From Favolaschia claudopus (Eukaryota; Basidiomycota; Agaricomycetes; Agaricales; Mycenaceae), in assembly GCA_037176885.1 (NCBI GenBank), contig JAWWNJ010000051.1, positions 558,001-622,000 on the forward strand: 64,000 nt of DNA, read 5' to 3'. Of this stretch, positions 54,701 to 64,000 are shown piece by piece (the stretch's first letter is position 1; each line of letters opens with the position of its first letter). The notes under the pieces are model-generated. The model was not told the origin of the DNA and did not search any database. It was given only the letters and a program-made list of their open reading frames with translations. A program made the position numbers and the translations under genes.

Positions 54701-57700
54701 TCGAATCTTCCCGCTGCGGGGAAGGCTGTCTTCAAAGTGTTCACCCCCGCGATTCCCACAGACCAACCGAAACCTACCCCGTTGCCCTTGCGCGATGTCT
54801 TCACAGACGACCACGGTAAACCCCAAGCAAGACCAACTCACGAACGCGCAAAATCCTATCACGACTCTGTTAATGCTGCTCCAAGCTTCAAACCCTTTGT
54901 GGAGGACAGTAATGGGGCACAAACTCCGTTCAAGGTATTCAGCCGACCACCAGACCAAAGCGAAGGTGCCGCCACTCCGGGCAACACTACCAATCCTGTT
55001 TTCACTCCATTTAAGGAGGTCGCTAAAGCTCCCCATTACACATTCACACCCTTCCGGGACATCCAGGAGGAGCCAAAGGCGCCATCACCTCCTCCCCCGC
55101 CGCCGTCCTGGGCGAACACCATTGTTGAGATCCCTGACGACGACGAGGATATGGAACAATATGCGGATGACTACCAATACGACGATGAAGACGACAATGG
55201 CGTTGGTAATTATTTGCCAGTCGAACCAGAACAAGAAGTATATGAGGAGGACACGGACGACTCGTACCAGGTCCCGCTTGGTGGGCGTTTCGGCCAATTC
55301 ACTGTCATGACGCCCATCACCGAGCGGACCTTTGAGTATACGACGAGTACTACCGCACGGTCGTCGACATTCGGCGGGACACCAAGTCGAGTGTTGGGTC
55401 AAGTGGATGAAGAGGGATCGGGTGGATCGTGGCGCGATGAGGACGAGGAGGAACCTGTTCAACAGCAGACCAACGGAGCCCTTCGTTTGGTCGACTCACT
55501 CAACCTCACCTCGAATTTCAAGCCGCCAAACCCTTGCAATCCGTTTGACCGAGACATAGCTTCGTCGTTACTGGCCCGTATTGTGCCGGACCAGTTCTGC
55601 TATGATTTGCGGGACCGGGAGGCAAATATGCTTGAGCCACTGCAGAAGTTTGCCAAACGGGCACGAAAGACGAGCGGGAACACGACCAATAGTACCGGAG
55701 TATTGGACGGTGTCTGGTTTCCTTTGAACATCAATGGACACCGATTCAGTGTCTCGGAGAAGTTGGGAGAAGGTGGATTTGGCGCCGTCTTCAAAGCGAA
55801 GGACCTGGGGACCCAGGAACAGGGGGACGATACCGATGATGAAGATTGCGACGAAGATGATGATGACGAAAACTCTTCGCTGGTCGCACTAAAGGTTGTC
55901 AAGCCCAGGAATCTCTGGGAGTACAGAGTGCTTCGAAGGTTGCATTCTGCACTCCCCTCATACCTACGACGTTCAGTGGTCATGCCCCATGCTCTATTCG
56001 CGTTTGGTGATGAGAGCTACCTGGTCATGGATCTCTCTTCGCAAGGCACTCTGCTCAACATAATCAATGGCGCGAAAGCCGCCAGTTTGGCTCAAGCCGG
56101 TGGAACACTGGACGAACTGCTTGTCATGTTCTTTACTATTGAGCTATTGCGCATCGTGGAAGGGATGCACAGCGCCGGGTTCATTCACGGCGACCTCAAG
56201 ATTGACAATTGTCTGCTACGCCTCGAAGACGTTCCTGGTGGTGCCTCGGCATGGTCTTCGAAGTATAGTCCCTCGGGCGAGGATGGCTGGAGCTGCAAGG
56301 GTATCAAACTCATTGATTTTGGGCGTACGATCGACACTCGATTGTTCCCGTCCGACCAGCAATTTATCGCGGACTGGGACACGGACGCGCGCGACTGCTT
56401 TGAGCTCCGCGAACAAAGGCCATGGACGTACCAAATTGACTACTTCGGGCTCGCTGGGATAATTTACTGCCTGCTGTTCGGGAAATACATCCAGGCCGAT
56501 TCGGTTTCGACAAAGGATGGGCGGCACAAGATCAGCACTCCTCTCAAACGGTATTGGCAAACAGACATCTGGGATCAAATGTTCAGCATTCTGCTCAATC
56601 CCTGTTCTGTACGGGCGGACGGTAGCCTTCCGCTTCCGAACGAGCTTGCGCAGGTCCGCGTCCAGATGGAAGTTTGGCTGCAAGCTCAGTGCAATCGTAC
56701 TAGCAACACGCTCAAGGGTCTTCTGAAGAAGGTTGAGATGCTGTGCATTTAATTATCTTATATACGAGCATTTTTTTCCGAGTCCTTCATGCATCATCTG
56801 TAATAATTTTTTCATCATGGATTCACCACATCGTTTCACACCAGATCGGTCCTATTCCAGTGAAATGCGCAACAAACAACATAGCGATAGCGTTAGTTAC
56901 ACGAATCCTAGGCATAAGGCTGACTGTGGATCCCGAAAACAATGCGACAAGAAAAATCCGACCCCCTGCCTGACCCGACGCCAACGACTCTCGATCCAAC
57001 TTCCAGACCACGCACGACCGACCAGCCACCAGGCTACGTTCCCTCAAGCATGCCCGCCCATCGGCGCTTGAACGGGGACACCGCCTGCGGATGGGTCGTA
57101 TGGATGCGGCTGGCCTGGCGGTTGCGGCAGCATCATGGGATAGGGCACGGCGTGCTGCACTGTACGAATTTCTCGCGTCAGCATTCGTCCATTACCAACA
57201 AGGAGAAGAAATGGCATACATTGCGGACTCTGGTGGTAGTATGGATGCGCATGCGCCGGAATCGGCGTGGGCGGCATCGAGGGCCGTGGCCCTGCACCGT
57301 TCGGCGGGGGATATGTGCCAGGTGGTGGAGGGGGCATGTAGGCTTGAGGAGCTGCGCGAAACGATGGGCTCAACGAGTTGTTGATTGAAAGTCAAACAAA
57401 ACAAACGTACGCGGCATCTGACCCATACTGGGCGACGCGTACATGTTTGGCGGTGGCATCCCTGGCGGATAGGGCATCGCCTGCATGTAAGGACCGCCCA
57501 TGTATGCGCCGGGAGGACCTGGTGGCACCATCCCTGGCGGCATCATCTGTCGTGGAAATCAGTGTCAACAACAAATGTCAAGTTGGAAGGAAGGTGTAAT
57601 CAGACCTGGGGAGGGTAAGCGTACGGAGGATACGCATAGACGTATCCACGCTGAGCCGCCTGAGCATTGGCGTCTTCTTCGTACGTTGGGGGAGGCATAG

Positions 57701-60700
57701 GCATGTGCCCTGGAGGTTGCATGTGCGGCGAGTGTTGCGGGGGGTGCTGCTGTTGAGGCTGCTGGGGAAACATGAGCATATATCGCTTCCCGTTGTACGG
57801 CCACATCGCAGCTGTGGTGAACGCAACGAGGGTTTAACGCCTTGCGCAATGAGGAATAAAAACACGGCGGCCACGCACAAACTTGGGACGCCTCAACAAC
57901 TTTGTTGTGCTTGAAGGGATTGAAGTCGTCCTTGATGTGGGCGGCGGTATTTTTCTTGAGGGGTCGTGTGCCGAAGAAGGGATTGGGTGTGGAGGGAGCC
58001 TGAGATAGAAATATCGTTTAGAGGACTCCAAGTTACGACAAGGCAACAACAGCCCACCTCTGACTTGGGCTTCGGTGAAGCAGACGCAGAGGCAGCACCA
58101 GAAGCGTTCGACGAAGGTGCAACCTGTAAAAATCCCCACGGTCAGAGAGAGAAATTAAGCGGGGTACGTCAGCAGGAACACGACAGACAGGATTGAAGGC
58201 ATTTGCCTTTGGATTAGGCTTGAACGACGAAGCGTGCGCGTTCAGCGGGGCAGCAGCCGTGTTGGGCGATGCCGGCGCGGCAGATGACGCCAAAGCAGAG
58301 GTTGTGGCGGACGTAGCCATGTTGGGCGGGCGCGGCCCCGTACTGGCGGTGGTACCATTCCCCGGAGGCCCCGACGTTTGTCGCGTCTTGGAGCCCTTGA
58401 AAGGGGGGATGCTTTGAATGACCATGTTGATCGACGGTTTGCCTGTGGCGGATATCCGGGGCGCAGCTGGTGCAACTGTCTTGGCGGCCGTGCCTTTAAC
58501 GGCGGGTGCGGCAGTTTTGGTACCGGCAGTAGGCGCTGTAGGCTTTCGGGAGGAATCCGGGGAAATCTTGGTGGGTAGAGGGCCGCCACGAGGAGCACCT
58601 GGAGCAGTAGAAGGGGAGGAAGAGGCACCAATATTCCGAGCTTGCGCGGAAGCAGCATCTTTGGTGGACTTCTCCTTGATAGCCCGTTGTTTGTCCTCGT
58701 CCTTGGCTAAAATGGGCACAAGATCATCGGGGATGGGTTTGTTCAGCTGAGTGTAAGATGAGAGACATATATGACCAGCATGAGGTCTGTAACGCACCTT
58801 GAAGTTCTGACTGAACTTGACGAGGTCCGATATACGCTTGTCCATATCGTTCTTGACCAGTGCTTGCCGCTTCTGCTGTAACCGCTGCTTTTCGTTGGTC
58901 ACAAAGTCACTGAACGCGGTGACAGGGTCGGGCTGAAAGGCTCGTGAGCTGCAATGTCGCAAGGGGAACAGAGCGAAAACGCACCTTGGCGCCCGAAGGA
59001 GCAGGGGACGGCGATTTGGAAGGGGTTTGTGAGGGCACCGAAGACCCATCCGGGCCATTGACAGCAAGTTTTGGGATGTCGGATTTGGCTGCCGTGTCGC
59101 CTCCTGGTTTCCGCGCGCCTGGAGGTACGTACGCATTGGTCCCTCGGACAACCGCACCGTACCTGCGAATCGTAGATTAGATTCTCCGCTTGCCTACTTA
59201 TAAGCAAAAGCGGCAACGTACTTGTCTTCCTCGTTCGCACCACTGTCCCCAGCATTCTGGTTGCGCTCCTCCGCAATGTGCGGGTTATTTGTGGTAGCCT
59301 AGCGCGTGGGCGCTTAGATGATGCAAAAGGCAAGGGGACGCGACAAGGAAGCATACCCCGATGATCTCGTTTGCAATTTTCTGGGCCTTGCGTTCACGTT
59401 CCTTGAAATCAGGAGCACTTCGATCGAGCTTGGTTGTGTACGCGTCCTCGTCGAAGGACGTCTTGACGCCAAACAGTTTTTCGTTGACGTTGAATTGATC
59501 CCACTGACCCTTTGATCCGGCGCCAAAAGTCTCGTCGTCGCCAGTGCCGCCGGCGCTACCAGCGGGGTTGGGACCAGAGTCGGTGGAAGGTTGCCAGGCT
59601 TGGAGTTCGCGTTCGCGGGGTGCAGGCTTCTTCTGGCTGATATCGGTATCCGTGCGGAAGGCTGCACATAGCGACGGTCAACTAGAGCGAACGGGGGCGG
59701 AGAACTCGACCCACAATCGCCATTCGGGAGTTTTGCGTCTGCGGGGCCGGATGTCCATGTGTCAATGTTGGTTGAAGCGATGAATAGTTGGTCCTTGAGG
59801 GGACCGCCAGGGTTCGTGATTTCCTTCACATCCTTCAGGGTTACGCCGGGGGTGTCGCCTTCATTGCCGGTGGACGCGATAACGCCCTCATACCGTTGTG
59901 CGGTCTTTGTTAGGAGAGTAATGGTTGTTCCCTGGGAGAAAAGTCAAAAATGAAGCCAACTGAACGAAGGATTTTGATTGGGACGGACTGTGAGACCGGA
60001 GAGCGACTGTAAGATCTTGTCCTGGCTTGAGGGTGTTGTTGAGCCGTTTTGAGCAGCGAGAGGAGGAAATGACGCGGGGGTAGCTTGTGAGGGATGGGGA
60101 GAGTTTGCGGGGGAGAAAGTCGGTGAAGCACGAGCACCGTTCCAAGCAGGCTGGCGACTGTTAACAGGAAATTGAATAAGAGTGAATAGAGATAGTATTA
60201 GCGATAGAAAACTTGCCGTGCGGGCTCTGGAGGACCCTTCCTAGCAGGTTTTGGCTGTCGTTGGGTGGTGGCCATGGAAGGAGGAGATAAAGGTGACGGA
60301 AGGGGGGTGAAGAAAAAGGCAGATATTGGACAAAAGAAAAGGAATAATGCGACTAATGGCCAGCAATAAGCCAGACGTAGCCAGCACTATCAAGAGCAAC
60401 GGTTATGGATGCTCAGTCCAACTCGGATGTGTGTGGCACAGCTTGTCTGCAACAACTTGAACCCATCAATTCATTCAACCCTCCCTCTCACTCCTACTCT
60501 ACTACAACTACTCAACCCAACCCCCCCAAAAAAACAATACTTTTGACCAGCGAAACCTGTACGGCGACTACCAGCATTCATGTTGTTCACTTTCCCGGAA
60601 ACACCTTCTCTCATCGTTCCTCTCGCCGGAAAATCTCCGTGGATGATCTTCCTCTGGCTGTGTCTGTATGCCCGCCTCTTGACGTGGTCTGCACGGGCCT

Positions 60701-63700
60701 CGAGCCAACCATGAGTGTGTGCCACTGCTTCGCCCTATTTATGCCTCCATCAACATGACAGCGACGGCCACAATTTTTGGCTCTGTTTCGTCGGGAGATG
60801 GTCAGTTTCAAGCACCGCAATAAACGCTTCGCGATGATATCTCGCAATCCTCGACGAACCAGGGTTCTATATCAACTAACCTGTTCGGGGCAGAGCATCC
60901 CTTCTCGAGTTCGCAACTTGCCGTTGCATCGGATTTCGCCCAGTCGCCGTCTAATATTCCCTCGGCTCCTTCGGCGTTCCATGCTTCTTGGTTCTCTCGG
61001 TCAACCCATTTATAGCGCGGTATGTCGTATCTCACCGCCTCATAGGGCAATAGTATCTCCCAATTCCACGCAATCGAGACGACCACAAAATTCTTCTGGT
61101 TGTCTACGAAGCATTGGCATTAGGGTGTTTTCTCAGATATCTCGATTTCGTCCCAGCTAAAGCTCCAACTCGATGACCAAACACCGCAGTTGACGAAGTT
61201 GGACCGTCAGATGCACGACTTGCATCTCAACTTTCGTCTTAGCCTTGTTTCCAACTTCGAAGGCTGATACGCTTTTTTGACGAGCATCGACCGACTTTGA
61301 TGCCAACTTGTGGGATTTCGTCGTCGGTTGTTCAGAGTCAACACATCAAACTGTCGGACTGCAAGCTGGGACCGAAACTGGATCCAAAGCTGGGCCCAAA
61401 TTGTGATATCTGAAACACCCTCATTATAAAACCAGTAAGTTACTATTCTATTCAAAGCCTCGTTGTCGCCTCCAGGTTCAGTCCCCAATCCCCATTGTCC
61501 TCACGGCTCTTCAAAACAGTACCATCAGACCCAGAATACTCATTCTCCTTCATCCAATCCTCCAACGTCACCGTGCCAGGATGCACACTGTGAATCCAAT
61601 CCATATCCCTCACCGCCAACCCATCCGCAAACGCGTTCCAAAAGCCCGTAAAGTTCTCCTTGATAGTCAAAGAACTCGTACCGATGAACCTGTTGATCCC
61701 GGGACCAAAGTTGCCCCACCACTCCTCGATGCTCTGAGCCTTGTACACTGCAGGTTTGCCAGTGACTTTGGTGAATGTCTGCCAGAGAAGGGGTCATGAC
61801 ATGGACACAGAGCGCCATATTGCCGTACCTTGGCGATCTCATCCCAGCTCACAAGATGCGATGCAATAACAAGGTCTTGTCCAGACGTCTTGCTTCGATG
61901 GTCGAAGCTGTAGCGCGCCCACCATCCAATGTCCTTCAAAGCCACCAGCGGGATTTTTCCATGCTTAGCAGGGGCAGCGAACACCACCGTTCCGTCGGCG
62001 CGAACGTTCAATGGTTCAAATAGACCCTGTTCATCATGAATGTGGATCAACTAGAATCCCAAGTTCGGAACGCGACGCGACGTACGCAAGCAAGCATCTC
62101 AGTATACGCCACGGTTTCGACAATAGTCCAAGTCAACCCCTCGTTAGAAACACTGGACGCTTGACCCCGCAGCCAGTCAGCAACAAGCCCTTTACCGTTC
62201 ATATGTCCGGCTCTGTACTCGGGCTTGAATCCACCGAGCTATAAAGTCAAGTAAGTATGCTTTTCAGAATTCCGCCCCAGCTACCGAAGGGACTGTTCTT
62301 CCTCCTCCTCACCTTAGACACATAGGGCACGCTACTCCAGACAAAGTGTCGCAAAGATTTGCTTCGTTTCGCAGCTTCGAATATGAGCATGCCTGCATAC
62401 TGTGCGTTGCCAAATTAATATCAGACGAGTCCTCGTACGCAACAGAGGAATAAATCTGAATCACAATTTCACGAATCTCCCCAACGGCAAAGCCGTCCGT
62501 GTTGACATACACCCCATAGGCGCCTTCGAGAGCCTTGGATACGGAATCTTGGTCCTCGAATGAACCTGCATTTGCCATGCCATTCAATATATATTCCGGA
62601 GGGATGATGTGAAGATAAGAAATACCTTGAACACATTCGACACCTCGCGCAGTCAGTTCCTGCGCGCGTTGACCCGTCTTGTCTCTGGTGAGAGCGCGCA
62701 CGGAATACGGCGACGGCTCGCCGTTCGCGCTGCCAGAACCAAGTAACGCGTTGATAACGGCTTGTCCTTGAGCGCCTGTAGCGCCGATGACGAGGATGAG
62801 TTTAGTATTAGGACTGGGCATTGTGAGTGAGAAGAGCTCGAGTTTGTAATTGGAGTTGAATGGAGAAGGATCGCGAGGGCAGCTGCGTTTTATGCTATCT
62901 GAAGTGAGTTCGATTTTGGAAGTGGTTGGTTCAGCTTCGGGCTTGCTTCGGTCACCGATACGGGGTGAGCAATGAACTGAATGTTGAAGCAAAATAGAGA
63001 CGACTGAATGCTTGGTTTGAAGCGTTCATCGAGAGGTACCGGTGAAGCTCGGGGTTCTTTTCTTATCAATTAAGAGATGGACTGAATTGGGCCAGTCTCA
63101 GTATTATCAAACGAAAGTCAAAGTGCGTATTTGACGGAATCGAGATTAGAAAAGGTAAAGACGGACGAGAGGATTTCTCACTGCTCCCATTGACAGTCTC
63201 CTTTGAAAAGATCAACACCCTTGATTCCAGAGCTTAGTTCATGCGGTTGAATTTGGCTTTGGTGCTTGCCACTTTTGGAGAACAGTGATCTATTGGATCA
63301 CAGTCTGAGGCAATTCAGCTTCACGGCTGAACTCAGCTCGGAAATCGAAACTGGCTATCTTTTTCAGAATAGCTGAGATACTTATAGTGAGCTGCGAGAT
63401 ACCACAACGGGCGGGTTGAACAGCTGGCTAGCACAGTTCTTGAATTCGGTACGTCGGCTCCGAGATTGGAGATATGTTGGTGGAAACAGAATTGGACCAT
63501 ATTTGGGGCCGGAGTGGTGCAGAAGGCTCAGAAAGGCGCAGTATTCATTGAAAAGAACTGGACCGTGCAGGAAGTAATACTGTAGAGGTTGCAACATGGT
63601 ACTGTTGCTGCAGCTTCTTTCGGCCACTGAGATCAGGGCGGAGGAATCAGGCCCAGCCAGGGTCAGGGCAACCCAACCGGACGCGAGGCGCGTGAGGAGT

Positions 63701-64000
63701 CGGGATGCGCGCCATCGGAGGGGACGGAGAAAGTCACCGGGCCGTGACGCACCGTTACAGCCGTGAGACTTTACGACCCCTGCTCTTCGCGATCACAGAC
63801 GTTGCATATACGCGTCCCCGCGTCCCGCTCACCGTGGATGACGCGTCGCCAACCCTGCTACCCATCCCCTCGGTCAGTTGTAGTACCGCGCGCGACTTAC
63901 GACTCACCCTCCTCCACTGGAGCTGTGCAACAACGGAGCAGCAACCTCCGCCAATTCATCATGTCTCCTGTTACCCAGGTCTATTGATCTGCGATCCTCG

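Overview
This window is nuclear DNA of a filamentous basidiomycete, most likely an agaricomycete. Genes are dense on both strands and broken by many introns of about 48-65 nt with GTRNGT donors. The gene content fits: tandem cerato-platanins, an F-box gene of a mushroom-type family, a CYP63-like P450, a seven-helix membrane protein of a mushroom-expanded type, ataxin-2/Pbp1 and BUB1. There are no bacterial-style operons, CRISPR arrays or viral genes. Gene models were built by hand-splicing. Exon ends given to the base were read directly; others are marked approximate.

Layout. 0.1-1.9 kb: B-type cyclin. 2.4-5.1 kb: two tandem cerato-platanin genes in a duplicated block. 5.3 kb: intron-containing tRNA-Tyr. 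5.5-7.4 kb: two small coiled-coil genes. 7.6-11.4 kb: a zinc-finger protein carrying a tyrosine-recombinase-like domain. 11.7-13.7 kb: two small uncharacterised genes. 13.8-18.3 kb: gene-poor DNA rich in hairpins, short direct repeats and a small MITE. 18.4-21.1 kb: F-box gene. 21.3-22.5 kb: two abutting, oppositely oriented MITEs. 23.6-28.2 kb: a single-pass membrane protein next to relics of a cullin and an AGC kinase. 28.7-31.7 kb: a divergent pair of nuclear or low-complexity proteins. 32-37.5 kb: membrane proteins, an ABC-transporter relic and a WD40 protein. 37.9-40.3 kb: large low-complexity nuclear protein.

40.6-52.6 kb holds the most interesting region. It contains a 2-methylcitrate dehydratase-like PrpD protein, an MFS exporter, a seven-helix membrane protein, a dienelactone hydrolase, a citrate-synthase-like enzyme without an obvious mitochondrial presequence, and a CYP63-like P450. 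Together they resemble an alkylcitrate/alkylitaconate pathway without its own PKS or FAS. Housekeeping genes follow (BUB1, Pbp1), then an NmrA-like reductase.

Other notable points are four GC-AG introns (one in a relic), two possible homopolymer frameshifts, and a cullin relic whose reading frame breaks just before an intact membrane-protein gene.
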